A stretch of 64,000 nucleotides of DNA from Runella sp. MFBS21 (GCF_029433105.1 NZ_JARNTW010000006.1:230005-294004); one strand, 5' to 3'; shown: positions 25,704 through 35,692, counted from the stretch's first letter. Numbers and translations: made by a program. Notes: generated by a model from the sequence alone, not told the origin.

Positions 25704-27656
25704 TTAGCTTTTCTCAAGCAACAACGTCACTTTATTGAAATCAGCTGCTGCATTGATTATTTTTTGGAACGATTCGTAGGTATCTATGGGTTGTAAAACC
25801 TGCTTATAAAACTCATCAATCGTGACCGTAAGCACACCTGCCTCTAGTTTATAATCAGATACAAACCCCATCACTGGCTCAGCTTTACCATCTGTAATAT
25901 TGCGCTTTAAGCTCTCTAGTCCGCTCACTTTATAACCCTGCGGAATCCTTATTTTCATTACTCTTTTGTAAGCATGGGCATTACCCATATCAATCGAGTA
26001 CTGCCGTTCTCTTTCATTGTACATCTCTACTTGTGGCCCAATAAGCTCTCCTATTTTAAATAAATATTTTTTCCCCGCTCGTTCGAGTACACTCTTCAGA
26101 GCAATATCAGTTGTGAGGATAAAAGGCTTATTGGCTTCGTCACTATTTAGATTTGTATTTTTGACTTGAGCATTCGAATAAGTCACATCAGGTTTTAGGG
26201 TAGATTTAATAATTTCGTTGGTCAACTGCTTTCGTTCTTCTTCTGCTTTTACAAAATGATAGTAGGGTCGTAGTTGTGCCGCCTGATGGCCTGTCATCTG
26301 ACGAGTTACTTTTCCTTGTACTTGATCCATAGTGGGCGAAAAACTCACATCTATCATCAAATCATCATGATTGTCCAGAATAGTCGAAAACGGAATCAAG
26401 CGAATTTCGGCTTCTGGGAATGTTTGCGTACCTTCTTTTATAGTTTTAATAAATAGAGCATTGTTTCCCTCCATATATTGATCAATCATCCCATAGCGCA
26501 AAATAGGGCTGCTTGGATCCAAAAACTTTTTGGTGGCAGGAAAATACAGCAAGTACTCATCTAAAAAGCTCCAAGAATCAAACTCTTTATCAAATACCGC
26601 ATCGGCTCTACTACAACCTACTACGATTTCATAAGGGATATTGAGTATTTCTAAGGCCGAAATATAAAGTCGCATCATGCCTGCTTTAGAAGCGTACTGT
26701 TTTTTTAATACATCCGAAGCAATATCGGCCTCTTCTTCTTCCTTGACGGCGATGTTGGTTTTGGCATAATTCTCAAATTTTTTGAGTGCAGCTTCGGCAG
26801 GTAGCCCTTTTATTTTTTCTTTTGTTAACAAAGCCCCCACATCTGCTTTCGATTCTTCGATTCCTGTTCGGAGATAATCATAGAAAGTTTCGGCGGCACT
26901 TTGCCAAGTATACAATCGCTCTTCGCCACGGCTCAGATTGTAGGACAATTTATAATCTGCCTTTACGATATTAGCTTTCAAGTTAGCATATTTTTCTTCG
27001 TGGATAGGGCGTAGATTTTTGACCAAAATGGTGGTGATTCGCTTTTGAGAAACTGTATCGGTTTCGATATTCGCAGGAGCATTGTATACTTTGGCTTCAA
27101 ACACTAAATAAGAAGGCGTAATAATCTTAAGCTCAGTAGCTCTCACCGGAATATCACTCTGTAAAATTTCAGAGCCAAACAAGGTGCTATTGCGTCTAAA
27201 AAGAGTGGCATATTCCAACTCTCCGCCTACCTCTAGCCCCTCTACTGCCAATATTTTATAGACTCTTCCACGCTCTTCAAGCTCTTTGACCGCTTCCAAT
27301 CCTACTTCTTTAATGGTTCCATTTTTGCTAATGCTTCTTGCTTTGAGATACAGCAAATCGTTGGTATTTGGTACCGGCAAAACGATTTTATTATACATCT
27401 CAATTGATTTGGAATCATTGATTCGGATGCGTTTAAAAATTCCCTCCAAACAAGAAAACTGGCCTAGCGAATCAAACGTATATTCGATAAAAATCTGATT
27501 GCGAAGCAATACTCCCGATTCTTTTTGCTCACTTTCTGTAAGGGTAGCAAGCGTAGGGTCAACTTTTTGGTTTTCAATGATTTTCTTAAATGCAACGTCT
27601 TGTGCAAATGATGTGGTGGTGGTTAAGAATAAGGCTACCCAAAGGAAATGTTTCAT
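25704..27656 (-). CDS. DUF3857/transglutaminase-like exported protein
   Basis: A 650-residue protein with a cleavable signal peptide (MKHFLWVALFLTTTTSFAQ). An N-terminal DUF3857 domain (about 45-220) is followed by a region with KKQYASKAGMMRLYISALEILNIPYEIVVGCSR, the pattern of a transglutaminase-like core, though the expected catalytic Cys-His-Asp triad is not evident. The family is common in Bacteroidota and of unknown role, thought to be periplasmic or surface exposed. A long beta-rich C-terminal half follows. Confidence 0.75.
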   Translation of the reverse strand: MKHFLWVALFLTTTTSFAQDVAFKKIIENQKVDPTLATLTESEQKESGVLLRNQIFIEYTFDSLGQFSCLEGIFKRIRINDSKSIEMYNKIVLPVPNTNDLLYLKARSISKNGTIKEVGLEAVKELEERGRVYKILAVEGLEVGGELEYATLFRRNSTLFGSEILQSDIPVRATELKIITPSYLVFEAKVYNAPANIETDTVSQKRITTILVKNLRPIHEEKYANLKANIVKADYKLSYNLSRGEERLYTWQSAAETFYDYLRTGIEESKADVGALLTKEKIKGLPAEAALKKFENYAKTNIAVKEEEEADIASDVLKKQYASKAGMMRLYISALEILNIPYEIVVGCSRADAVFDKEFDSWSFLDEYLLYFPATKKFLDPSSPILRYGMIDQYMEGNNALFIKTIKEGTQTFPEAEIRLIPFSTILDNHDDLMIDVSFSPTMDQVQGKVTRQMTGHQAAQLRPYYHFVKAEEERKQLTNEIIKSTLKPDVTYSNAQVKNTNLNSDEANKPFILTTDIALKSVLERAGKKYLFKIGELIGPQVEMYNERERQYSIDMGNAHAYKRVMKIRIPQGYKVSGLESLKRNITDGKAEPVMGFVSDYKLEAGVLTVTIDEFYKQVLQPIDTYESFQKIINAAADFNKVTLLLEKS

Positions 27657-27734
27657 AAAAGTATTGAACTTCCGTGTTCGTTCTATTTTTTTGTCAATCT
27701 TACTATCTTTATTTCAACTATCCAACCCAAACGA

Positions 27735-28376
27735 ATGATTTGCTCACTTATTGTTTTTGTAAAAAACCCAATTGCTGGAAAAGTAAAGACTCGACTAGCA
27801 GCGAAGGCTGGACATCAAAAGGCCGTAGAAGTATATTGTGAGCTTCTCCAACACACTAAAAATATAACGATTGAGTGGCTTCGCCAAAATTCTTTAGATT
27901 ATGATAAAAGAGTCGTTGTTTATTATGGAGATTTTATAAATAATAATGACTTATGGACGAGTGACTTTTTTTCAAAAAAAAGCCAACAAGACGTGCCTGA
28001 TTTAGGGGGAAGGATGAGAGCAGCTTTTGAAGCTGAGTTTACTGAAGCCGACCGAGTCGTGGTTATTGGCAGTGATTGTCTTGATATAAAATCAAAGCAT
28101 TTGAAAGAGGCCTTTGAGCATCTAGCAAAAGCAGAAGTGGTGATTGGCCCTGCCAACGACGGCGGGTATTATCTATTAGGAATGAGCCAATTACATCCTT
28201 ACTTGTTTGAAAACAAACCTTGGAGCCAAGCCCATCTTCTGGAGGAAACATTAGCTGATTTAAAAAAATACAAGTCTAATCGCGCTACTCGACTTCCGTA
28301 TTATTTATTAGAAACCTTATCTGATATTGATACTTGGGAAGATTATATAGAGGCCAAAAACATCTCTAAACCCTAA
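27735..28376 (+). CDS. DUF2064/TIGR04282 nucleotidyl- or glycosyltransferase-like protein
   Basis: A 213-residue protein from ATG MICSLIVFVKNPIAGKVKTRL; a longer frame begins at 27648 inside the divergent signal-peptide gene and is rejected. The motif FVKNPIAGKVKTRL, then VVVIGSDCLDIKSKHL, VVIGPANDGGYYLLGM and SDIDTWEDY form the rSAM-cluster-associated transferase signature (a GT-A-type fold). Only the transferase is here; the radical-SAM partner seen in some genomes is absent. The substrate is unknown. It overlaps the convergent gene by four bases. Confidence 0.8.
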   Translation: MICSLIVFVKNPIAGKVKTRLAAKAGHQKAVEVYCELLQHTKNITIEWLRQNSLDYDKRVVVYYGDFINNNDLWTSDFFSKKSQQDVPDLGGRMRAAFEAEFTEADRVVVIGSDCLDIKSKHLKEAFEHLAKAEVVIGPANDGGYYLLGMSQLHPYLFENKPWSQAHLLEETLADLKKYKSNRATRLPYYLLETLSDIDTWEDYIEAKNISKP

Positions 28377-28627
28377 ATAAGTACCTCCAAGTTCATAGCA
28401 CACTCCTCAGAGAACTGGTCCATTTTATCTTCGTTAAGGCTACGATACTTTCCAAAAAAGGTTCTTCTCCAAAGGGGTGAATCTGGCAAAGCAGGCTGAA
28501 TAGCCACACCCGTGGGTCTAAGAGAAACGCTAGATACAATGATTTTACCAGAAGCAATCAAGCGCTTTTTTACATTCGGCGAAATACGAGATTTAACGAC
28601 TGAGTGAGGTTTAATTTTAGTTGACAT
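28373..28627 (-). CDS. Small basic hypothetical protein
   Basis: An 84-residue soluble protein beginning MSTKIKPHSVVKSRISPNVKKRL, basic in the first third and acidic near the end (EDKMDQFSEECAMN). It has no membrane segment and no motif that I recognise. It is supported as a real gene by a good promoter 54 bases upstream and an ATG start. It overlaps the end of the convergent transferase gene by four bases, the usual compact arrangement. Confidence 0.6.
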   Translation of the reverse strand: MSTKIKPHSVVKSRISPNVKKRLIASGKIIVSSVSLRPTGVAIQPALPDSPLWRRTFFGKYRSLNEDKMDQFSEECAMNLEVLI

Positions 28628-28680
28628 ATATGTAAACTTTTAGCAATCAGATATTTAAATACAATTCAAAGTATTTGCAT

Positions 28681-28714
28681 CAAAAATAATGCCAAGTATA
28701 CTAGTGTCTCAAAA
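28681..28714 (-). promoter_or_regulatory. Promoter of the small basic protein gene
   Basis: On the minus strand TTTTG (28710-28714) precedes TATTTTTG (28681-28688) by 21 bases, a near-consensus Bacteroidota pair. Confidence 0.55.
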
Positions 28715-28793
28715 GCTAACATTAGAGTAGATTTGTTCACAATAATTTATATTTTTACCATAGATAGACTAAAGCAACCCTAAAACCACTTCA

Positions 28794-30446
28794 ATGAACA
28801 ACTCTCTATTTCGCAAAAAGTCGTTAAAACAAATATTAGATAATGCCTCTTTAGAAAGCCATACCAGTGGCATGGCAAAAGTTCTTAATGTAAGAGACCT
28901 AGTATCGATGGGGATTGCGGCTGTCATCGGGGCGGGGATTTTTTCTACTATCGGAGCAGCAGCCTATGACGGAGGACCAGGCGTTATTTTTCTTTTTATC
29001 ATTACAGCTGTCACTTGTGGTTTTACGGCATTGTGTTATGCAGAGTTTGCTTCTAGAGTACCTGTTTCGGGAAGTGCCTATACTTATTCTTATGTGACTT
29101 TCGGCGAAATCATCGCTTGGATTATCGGCTGGGCTCTGATTCTCGAATATGCCATCGGCAACATAGTCGTTGCTATTTCTTGGAGTAGCTATTTCGACAA
29201 TATTTTGCAGGGTGTGGGTATTGTGTTGCCTAGATGGATGATAACTGACGCCGCTACCGCCCAAAAAGTGTATGAACAAACTTTATCTGCGGGTAAATCG
29301 GTCGAGAATCTGGCTTGGACTACAGCGCCACTCTTTGGCGATACAAGATTTATTATCAATGTCCCAGCGTTTGTGATTGTAGTGCTAGTTACTATCTTAG
29401 CTTATATAGGTATCCAAGAAAGCAAACGTAGCGCCAACGCTATGGTAGCTTTAAAGCTCATTGTCTTGTTTGTGGTATTTGCAGTAGGTATATTTTTTAT
29501 TAACACCGACAATTGGACGCCTTTCTTACCTAACGGATTTGGCGGGGTGCTGAAAGGAGTTTCAGCCGTTTTCTTTGCCTACATTGGATTTGATGCTATC
29601 TCTACCACTGCCGAAGAGTGCGCCAATCCCCAACGTGACCTACCCAAAGGAATGATTTATTCATTGATTATCTGTACTCTTATTTATATCGTCACAGCGC
29701 TTGTTATCACAGGCATGGTCAATTATTCAGAATTCCAAGGAGTTGCAGACCCATTAGCCTACGTATTCGACAAAATCGGCCAACCTCGCGTAGGTTATTT
29801 TATTTCGATTAGTGCGGTAGTAGCCGCTACAAGCGTTTTATTGGTATTTCAGATTGGTCAACCTCGCATTTGGATGAGTATGAGTCGCGATGGGCTACTT
29901 CCTAAGGCCTTTAGTAGAATTCATCCTCGTTATAGCACGCCTTCTTTTTCAACTATCATTACGGGGGTCTTAGTCGCAATCCCAGCTTTATTTATGGATG
30001 CTTCGTTGGTCACTGACCTTACGAGTATTGGTACCCTATTTGCTTTTGTACTGGTGTGTGGGGGAGTATTAATTTTACCAAAAGAAGAAAATCAATCATC
30101 GAAATCATTCCGAATGCCGTATATTAATAGTGGGTTTATTATTCCTGTGCTTTGGATTGTATTTGTGTATTTTTCGCGCCAAAGAATCAGTGAGGCATTT
30201 TCTCATTTTGGGCACGAGCAACATCAAGAATACCTTTTTCTGATATTTTTAGCGTTGTCTTTATGGGTCACCATATACAGTTTCCTAAAAAAGTGGTCTT
30301 TGATTCCGGTGATGGGCATTTTATGTTGTACATATCTCATGATTGAAATTCCCATCAATTCTTGGTTTGTCTTTTTTGGGTGGATGGCAGCAGGTTTAAT
30401 CATTTATTTTAGCTACGGCTATCGTAAAAGCAAAATAATAGCTTAA
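28794..30446 (+). CDS. APC-superfamily amino acid permease
   Basis: A 550-residue inner-membrane transporter. After a soluble N-terminus of about 35 residues comes the first-helix glycine motif (AAVIGAGIFSTIGAAA), followed by about 12-14 hydrophobic helices. The GFDAISTTAEECANPQRDLPKGMI block is the family's characteristic cationic-amino-acid-transporter (CAT-like) signature. The substrate is probably a cationic or neutral amino acid. Gene stands alone and ends before a short hairpin region. Confidence 0.9.
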   Translation: MNNSLFRKKSLKQILDNASLESHTSGMAKVLNVRDLVSMGIAAVIGAGIFSTIGAAAYDGGPGVIFLFIITAVTCGFTALCYAEFASRVPVSGSAYTYSYVTFGEIIAWIIGWALILEYAIGNIVVAISWSSYFDNILQGVGIVLPRWMITDAATAQKVYEQTLSAGKSVENLAWTTAPLFGDTRFIINVPAFVIVVLVTILAYIGIQESKRSANAMVALKLIVLFVVFAVGIFFINTDNWTPFLPNGFGGVLKGVSAVFFAYIGFDAISTTAEECANPQRDLPKGMIYSLIICTLIYIVTALVITGMVNYSEFQGVADPLAYVFDKIGQPRVGYFISISAVVAATSVLLVFQIGQPRIWMSMSRDGLLPKAFSRIHPRYSTPSFSTIITGVLVAIPALFMDASLVTDLTSIGTLFAFVLVCGGVLILPKEENQSSKSFRMPYINSGFIIPVLWIVFVYFSRQRISEAFSHFGHEQHQEYLFLIFLALSLWVTIYSFLKKWSLIPVMGILCCTYLMIEIPINSWFVFFGWMAAGLIIYFSYGYRKSKIIA

Positions 30447-30584
30447 AATTTGGCCAAAAACATGCTAAACAACTAAAATTAGGTAGAGAAGAAAAATCTT
30501 TTTAGTTGTTATACGAACAAATTAGACTTAATAACCGTTTTAGTAGAAGAAATAATTAAATGGTAGAGGTTTAGGTAGTATAGT

Positions 30585-30618
30585 AATCCACCATCCTTTT
30601 TAAGGGCGGTGGATTTTT
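30585..30618. terminator. Bidirectional terminator between the permease and AlbA_2 genes
   Basis: AATCCACC (30585-30592) pairs with GGTGGATT (30608-30615), with extra TCCTT/AAGG pairing in the loop, then a T tract. An earlier AACAACTAAAA/TTTTAGTTGTT stem (30468-30510) lies upstream in the same gap. Confidence 0.7.
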
Positions 30619-30621
30619 GTT

Positions 30622-31332
30622 TTAGTTGATACCTACCATTGTGAAGTGGTCTACCATTTCGTCAGGATGTACTTCTAATACGTTGGCTAATACTAGCAAA
30701 ACCAGCGTTTTGGAGGCTAGATTTCTTGAAATCCCTGCTACAGACGCAAAATCATCGACCGTCACGCTGTGGTGCTTATCTAAATGTTGCATTAGTTTAC
30801 GTTCGTTGTCTCCGTATCTAAATTTCACATTATGATCGTTGTTTTTCCGCCTCAAAATCTCGCGCATTTCCCAACTTGCTTGTATTGATTTATCCGCTAC
30901 ACGTACGTAGGCTTTCTTCACCAATTTTGGAGCTTGCTTTTGGGGCACAAATTTCTTGCGTACATAGGTGGTATTGGTACGAGCAGCGTCAGATTCTTGT
31001 AATACATAATGAGGTCGCTGAGGACTCGGCAAAATATTGAACACCAACACATCCCTTTCTTCTCCTACCGGAACTCGCTCAACGGTGTATTGTATATGAG
31101 GAGAGCAATATTTTTCAATAGCTCTCACCAACAAGTATTCATCCTCATCTACGTATTTGAGTCCTTTAATGGTGCGGTCATCACCGATGCCGATGAGAAG
31201 ACGTCCGCCGTCAGTATTGGCAAATGCCACCACTTCACGGACGATTTTTTCGGGGTGATTGGTCTTCAATTTGAATTCAATATGCTTACCTTCACCCTGT
31301 CTGACCAATTCTCTTAATGCCTTATAGTCCAT
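30622..31332 (-). CDS. AlbA_2 (Schlafen-type) putative DNA/ATP-binding protein with winged helix
   Basis: A 236-residue protein from ATG MDYKALRELVRQGEGKHIEFK; an extra GTG lies 11 codons upstream. EFKLKTNHPEKIVREVVAFANTDGGRLLIGIGDD is the AlbA_2/divergent AAA_4 signature, also found in Schlafen-like proteins and predicted transcriptional regulators. The C-terminal third (about 170-236) looks like a winged helix. DNA binding and regulation are plausible, but nuclease activity typical of some relatives cannot be judged from sequence. Confidence 0.75.
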   Translation of the reverse strand: MDYKALRELVRQGEGKHIEFKLKTNHPEKIVREVVAFANTDGGRLLIGIGDDRTIKGLKYVDEDEYLLVRAIEKYCSPHIQYTVERVPVGEERDVLVFNILPSPQRPHYVLQESDAARTNTTYVRKKFVPQKQAPKLVKKAYVRVADKSIQASWEMREILRRKNNDHNVKFRYGDNERKLMQHLDKHHSVTVDDFASVAGISRNLASKTLVLLVLANVLEVHPDEMVDHFTMVGIN

Positions 31333-31485
31333 TGGACAGGTCTTGAAATTGGAGGGACTTATCACTTGGATAAATCTACTATTTTAGTTCGAAACGCCCA
31401 ACAAATTAATATTATTTTTTTATGGTATCGAAAAGCCCACTATATTTTTAAATATTGCGTTTTGAATCAAATAAAGACCAAAATT

Positions 31486-31788
31486 ATGATTTTATATAGT
31501 GTAACCGTCAATATCGACAAAGCGATAGAAAGTGAGTGGCTTCAATGGATGAAGAAAGTACACCTGCCAGAAATAATGGCAACAGGCCTGCTTGAAGGCA
31601 ACAAGCTTTTACGCCTTTTGACAGAGATTGAAAATGAAGGGATTACATACTCGTGCCAATATTATTTTCAAAGCATGGAAAATTACTTCACTTACCAGAA
31701 TCTTCATGACGCGGCTCATCAGCAAAAACATCACGCTCTTTTTCAGAATAAGTATGTCTCTTTTAGAACTTTATTGGAAGAAGTATAG
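31486..31788 (+). CDS. DUF4286 family protein
   Basis: A 100-residue protein from ATG MILYSVTVNIDKAIESEWLQWMKKVHLPEIMATG, a ferredoxin-like-fold signature of DUF4286, a Bacteroidota family of unknown function related in shape to antibiotic-biosynthesis monooxygenases. A 40-codon longer frame has no good start. It is 21 bases upstream of the PBP1C gene and probably co-transcribed with it. Confidence 0.75.
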   Translation: MILYSVTVNIDKAIESEWLQWMKKVHLPEIMATGLLEGNKLLRLLTEIENEGITYSCQYYFQSMENYFTYQNLHDAAHQQKHHALFQNKYVSFRTLLEEV

Positions 31789-31809
31789 GTGTCTTAAGCA
31801 TTCATATTT

Positions 31810-34131
31810 ATGCTAGAAGTAGTAAAAAAAAGTTCTTTTAAACGAATTTTCAATCGTCGCAATGGGCTCTTGATAAGCCCATTGATACTTTTTTTTCTGC
31901 TTGATATTTTCTTTCCTTTTCGAGTTAAGCCTTCTTACTCCACGCTCGTTACGGCAGCGGATGGTAGTGTGCTTCATGCTTTTTTAAACAAAGAAGATAA
32001 GTGGAGAATATATACTGAGTTAGAGGAGATTACCCCTATTCTTCGCCAAACTATCCTTCAAAAAGAAGACAAATATTTTTATTATCATTTCGGCATCAAT
32101 CCTTTTGCCTTAGCAAAAGCAGCCGCAAACAACCTCCTACGCCAACGGCGTGTATCAGGAGCGTCTACCATTACGATGCAGGTAGTACGGTTGCTAGAGC
32201 CACGCAAACGCACCTATACTAGCAAATTGATTGAGGTTTTTCGGGCTACTCAATTGGAAGTGCACTATTCCAAGGATGAGATTCTTCAGCTTTATCTTAA
32301 TTTGGTTCCTTACGGTAGCAATATCGAAGGCATGAAATCCGCTTCTTTGCTTTACTTTGGCAAGCTTCCCCAACTGCTGAGCTTGGCCGAAATTACGACA
32401 CTTGCTATTATTCCTAATCGCCCCTCTAGTTTGAGGTTAGGAAAAAATAATGGTTTTATCGTAAGTGAAAGAAACAAATGGTTGAAGCGATTTGAGCAAA
32501 CAGGAATTTTTAAACAGCGCGACATTGAAGACGCATTACAAGAACCCCTCAACGCGTATCGACGCGAAGCTCCTAAAAAAGCACCTCATTGGGCTATAAG
32601 AATGCAAAAAGAGCACAAAAATACTCCCATTGTCCATACCACTTTGCTCGTAAATCGACAGATACAAGCAGAACAAATCACCAAAAATTATGTAAATCGT
32701 CTACGCAGCATCAATATTCACAATGCCGCAGTTCTCGTAGTCAATAATCGAACCCTTAATGTAGAAGCTTATGTAGGTTCGGCCGATTTTCAGAATATAT
32801 TTGACGGAGGTCAGGTAGACGGTATCAGGGCGGTGAGGTCTCCGGGTAGTACACTCAAGCCTCTTCTTTATGGGGTGGCATTTGACAGAGGTCTTCTTTC
32901 TCCCAAATCCACCCTCAATGACGTACCGACCAACTTCGGTGGTTTTGAGCCAGAAAACTTTGACCGACAATTCAACGGCAAAGTAACAGTCGAATTTGCC
33001 CTAGCTAATTCCCTCAATATTCCTGCGGTGAAAGTATTAAAAGATATATCGCCCAGTGTTTTTATTGAATATTTAAAAAAAGCCGATTTTCAGACAATCA
33101 AAAAACAATCGAAAGACTTAGGACTTTCGATGATTTTGGGAGGCTGTGGAGTGACTTTAGAGGAACTTACGCGTCTTTTTGCCTCATTTGCTAATCAAGG
33201 AAAAATCCGTCCCTTAAAGTATCTACACTCGAACGAGAAAGCCACCAAACCAGCCGAAGTGTTGATTTCGGCAGAAGCATCGTATCTAATTACGAATATT
33301 CTTACCCAAATTACACGCCCCGATTTGCCCAACAATTTCGACAATACTTATCATTTACCGCGTATTGCTTGGAAAACTGGTACTTCCTACGGCAAAAAAG
33401 ATGCTTGGAGTATCGGCTATAATCAACATTATACAGTAGGAGTCTGGATAGGCAATTTTTCGGGAATAGGAGTGCCTGAACTCAACGGTGCCAATATTGC
33501 GACTCCCCTTCTCTTTGATATTTTCAATGCCATCGATTACAATTCCCCCAAAGGTTGGTTTCGCCCTGCTGCCAATATTATTTCTCGAAAAGTATGTGCC
33601 GAGAGTGGGGATGTTCCTAATAGTTTTTGTAATCATCAAATCATTGACTACGCTATTATGGGCATTTCACCAAGTCGAAAATGCCAACATCTCAAATGGG
33701 TATTTACCAATAGAAACGAAACCCTTTCTTACTGCTCACAATGCTTACCCGACACTGGTTTTCAACGTAAATTGTATCCAAACCTTTCTCCAGAACTAAT
33801 CGCTTACAACGAATCTATGCAAATTCCATATGTCAAAATTCCTTCTCATAATCCTTACTGTACTCGAATCTTCCAAGCAGGTGCTCCTACAATTACTAGT
33901 CCAAACGACGGAAGCGAATATTTTTTAGACAGTCAACAAATGCAGCTATCTTGCCAAGTATCCAATGACGTAACGACGGTCTATTGGTATGTAAATGATA
34001 AGCTCTTAGAAAAAACCAAACCCCAAAGTCCAGTATTTTTTAGCCCTCCTCCTGGCAAAGTAAAGATTTCTTGCAGCGACGATAAAGGACGCAATAGTGA
34101 TATCTACATCAATGTCACCATTGCCAAATAA
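31810..34131 (+). CDS. pbpC: Penicillin-binding protein 1C
   Basis: A 773-residue bifunctional peptidoglycan synthase. An N-terminal membrane anchor (about 20-37) is followed by the GT51 glycosyltransferase with QKEDKYFYYHFGINP and SGASTITMQVVRL. The transpeptidase domain has SPGSTLKP (Ser near 345), ANSLN and the KTG motif (near 522). The C-terminal BiPBP_C beta domain (about 700-770, ISSPNDG-like start) marks the 1C class. The alpha-2-macroglobulin partner usual for PBP1C is not adjacent. Terminator follows directly. Confidence 0.92.
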   Translation: MLEVVKKSSFKRIFNRRNGLLISPLILFFLLDIFFPFRVKPSYSTLVTAADGSVLHAFLNKEDKWRIYTELEEITPILRQTILQKEDKYFYYHFGINPFALAKAAANNLLRQRRVSGASTITMQVVRLLEPRKRTYTSKLIEVFRATQLEVHYSKDEILQLYLNLVPYGSNIEGMKSASLLYFGKLPQLLSLAEITTLAIIPNRPSSLRLGKNNGFIVSERNKWLKRFEQTGIFKQRDIEDALQEPLNAYRREAPKKAPHWAIRMQKEHKNTPIVHTTLLVNRQIQAEQITKNYVNRLRSINIHNAAVLVVNNRTLNVEAYVGSADFQNIFDGGQVDGIRAVRSPGSTLKPLLYGVAFDRGLLSPKSTLNDVPTNFGGFEPENFDRQFNGKVTVEFALANSLNIPAVKVLKDISPSVFIEYLKKADFQTIKKQSKDLGLSMILGGCGVTLEELTRLFASFANQGKIRPLKYLHSNEKATKPAEVLISAEASYLITNILTQITRPDLPNNFDNTYHLPRIAWKTGTSYGKKDAWSIGYNQHYTVGVWIGNFSGIGVPELNGANIATPLLFDIFNAIDYNSPKGWFRPAANIISRKVCAESGDVPNSFCNHQIIDYAIMGISPSRKCQHLKWVFTNRNETLSYCSQCLPDTGFQRKLYPNLSPELIAYNESMQIPYVKIPSHNPYCTRIFQAGAPTITSPNDGSEYFLDSQQMQLSCQVSNDVTTVYWYVNDKLLEKTKPQSPVFFSPPPGKVKISCSDDKGRNSDIYINVTIAK

Positions 34132-34166
34132 AAAGGGAAATCGATTTTACATCGATTTCCCTTTTT
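34130..34166. terminator. Bidirectional terminator after pbpC
   Basis: AAAAAGGGAAATCGAT pairs with ATCGATTTCCCTTTTT over a 5-base loop (TTTAC), with A/T tracts at both feet. It serves pbpC and the convergent DUF3299-like gene. Confidence 0.9.
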
Positions 34167-34189
34167 ATTTGGTTTACATCAAACCAGTA

Positions 34190-34699
34190 TTATTCGTCTG
34201 CAATTTCGGCACCTTCAATATTATAGTTCAACTCATAGATGTTATCTGCATTGAGTTTTAGAGTGCCTCGCAAAGTATGACGCTCGTCGGTCTTGAATTT
34301 ACGACCAGTTTTTTTGAATTTGAGACCCACGACCGATTCTGGCCCTGCACCCCCACAAAAGAAACAAGCACTAAACGGGAACGCCGAAAGCGCATACAGA
34401 TTAGACTCAGCATCTATCGGTAATACATAACCAGTAAGCATTACTTCTTTTCCATTCAACTTATTGACGTTAGGACCAAAAGTAGGATAGAGCATATAAA
34501 CTGATTCTTCGGGGTACCATTTTTTCTTAAAAGTGACATCACGAAGGGTTTCCCAAGAAATCTTCACGGGATTGTTGCTACTCAATGCCCGATACCGAAA
34601 TTTATCTTTGCTTTCCGTGTTCTTATCTGAATATTCGGCCTTGACGAAGCCCATGATGGCAACCATAGACACCAAAAGAGCCACTATTAAACTTTTCAT
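34190..34699 (-). CDS. DUF3299-like exported protein
   Basis: A 169-residue protein with an N-terminal signal (MKSLIVALLVSMVAIMGFVKA). The middle reads GKEVMLTGYVLPID, then CFFCGGAGPESVVGLKF, which matches the DUF3299 pattern of periplasmic proteins with a conserved CxxC-G block that could bind metal or undergo thiol exchange. In other genomes DUF3299 proteins accompany MacB-type ABC transporters, but none is here. Confidence 0.7.
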   Translation of the reverse strand: MKSLIVALLVSMVAIMGFVKAEYSDKNTESKDKFRYRALSSNNPVKISWETLRDVTFKKKWYPEESVYMLYPTFGPNVNKLNGKEVMLTGYVLPIDAESNLYALSAFPFSACFFCGGAGPESVVGLKFKKTGRKFKTDERHTLRGTLKLNADNIYELNYNIEGAEIADE

Positions 34700-34759
34700 G
34701 TTTTTACTGATTGTTTGACAGTAAAATTAATACAAAATTTTCACAATTTATGTTCCGCC

Positions 34760-35692
34760 CTAAGGCTTTAAAACTTTATCAATCACGTGGATAATCCCAT
34801 TAGTAGCGTTGATATTTGTTTTGATAAGATTAGCTTCAGTAGGGGGACTTTGGCGATCTTTGATTTTAATGCCTGTTGACTGAACATCAAAGCTAGTCAC
34901 ATAAGAAGCGTCTAGCATCGCTAAATTGCCCGACAGCATATAAGAGAAATAGCGGCTCAGGGCAATATGATAAGCCACAGTTCGTGCCAAAATAATAGGA
35001 CTTGTGACTGATATTTCTGCCGATGAAAGCCGTGCTGCTATCATTGCCTGATTAGTAGGCAAAAACAAAGTATAAGATGGCGAATATACTGTTTTAGCGG
35101 TGGTATCGACCAATTCTTGCAAACGAGGATCGGCTATTCTTGCTCTCAAAAGTGCCTCTCTAAATAGACTATAATCAGGTGTATTTTTTAGAATAAGCCC
35201 CACTGAGCGATTCGCTATCGGAACCACGTTGTTGATGACATGTACTACACCATTGGTAGCTACCATATCTGTTTTTGTAAATCTGGCATGATTCAAAAAC
35301 GGTCCTCCATTTACATTTGATAAAAAGGCATTCCCCTTTGACATCATCGTAACAGGATTATTCAACCCTAGAGCCATCTTGTCTTTGGTAATTTTACCAA
35401 TCATTATATGGTTGGTAAGAAGAGCTCTTACTTCTTCGGGAGGCAAAGCCGTAATAGCAGAGGCATCCGCAAAACCCGCCGCCTTAAACCCTTCATCACT
35501 GGGCGCATAGATAGTAACAGTACTTGTCTTGAATGCATCTCTGATACCAGCATGGTCAATGGCAGCTCTTAACATCCCTAACTCACTATCTTCTATCAAA
35601 ATATCGGATACACTTCTGGGCTGTGGTTCGTCTTGCTTGCAGCCTGCAAACCAAACACAAAAGAGTATAAAGATTCCAGAGATTTTCTTCAT
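34760..35692 (-). CDS. Lipoprotein with two fasciclin (FAS1) domains
   Basis: A 310-residue protein from ATG MKKISGIFILFCVWFAGC, a lipobox-terminated signal; an in-frame ATG four codons earlier is less likely. Two FAS1 domains follow at about 35-165 and 170-308. Each has the H1 and H2 marks: YAPSDEGFKAAG with NGVVHVINNVV in the first, LFLPTNQAM with NGIIHVIDKVL in the second. FAS1 domains mediate adhesion or matrix binding; surface exposure on the outer membrane is likely. Confidence 0.85.
   Translation of the reverse strand: MKKISGIFILFCVWFAGCKQDEPQPRSVSDILIEDSELGMLRAAIDHAGIRDAFKTSTVTIYAPSDEGFKAAGFADASAITALPPEEVRALLTNHIMIGKITKDKMALGLNNPVTMMSKGNAFLSNVNGGPFLNHARFTKTDMVATNGVVHVINNVVPIANRSVGLILKNTPDYSLFREALLRARIADPRLQELVDTTAKTVYSPSYTLFLPTNQAMIAARLSSAEISVTSPIILARTVAYHIALSRYFSYMLSGNLAMLDASYVTSFDVQSTGIKIKDRQSPPTEANLIKTNINATNGIIHVIDKVLKP

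Noticed and set aside
30469..30509. AACAACTAAAA/TTTTAGTTGTT hairpin considered as a separate element
   Set aside because: Low GC and a long loop; most likely part of the permease gene's 3' end, and a better terminator follows.
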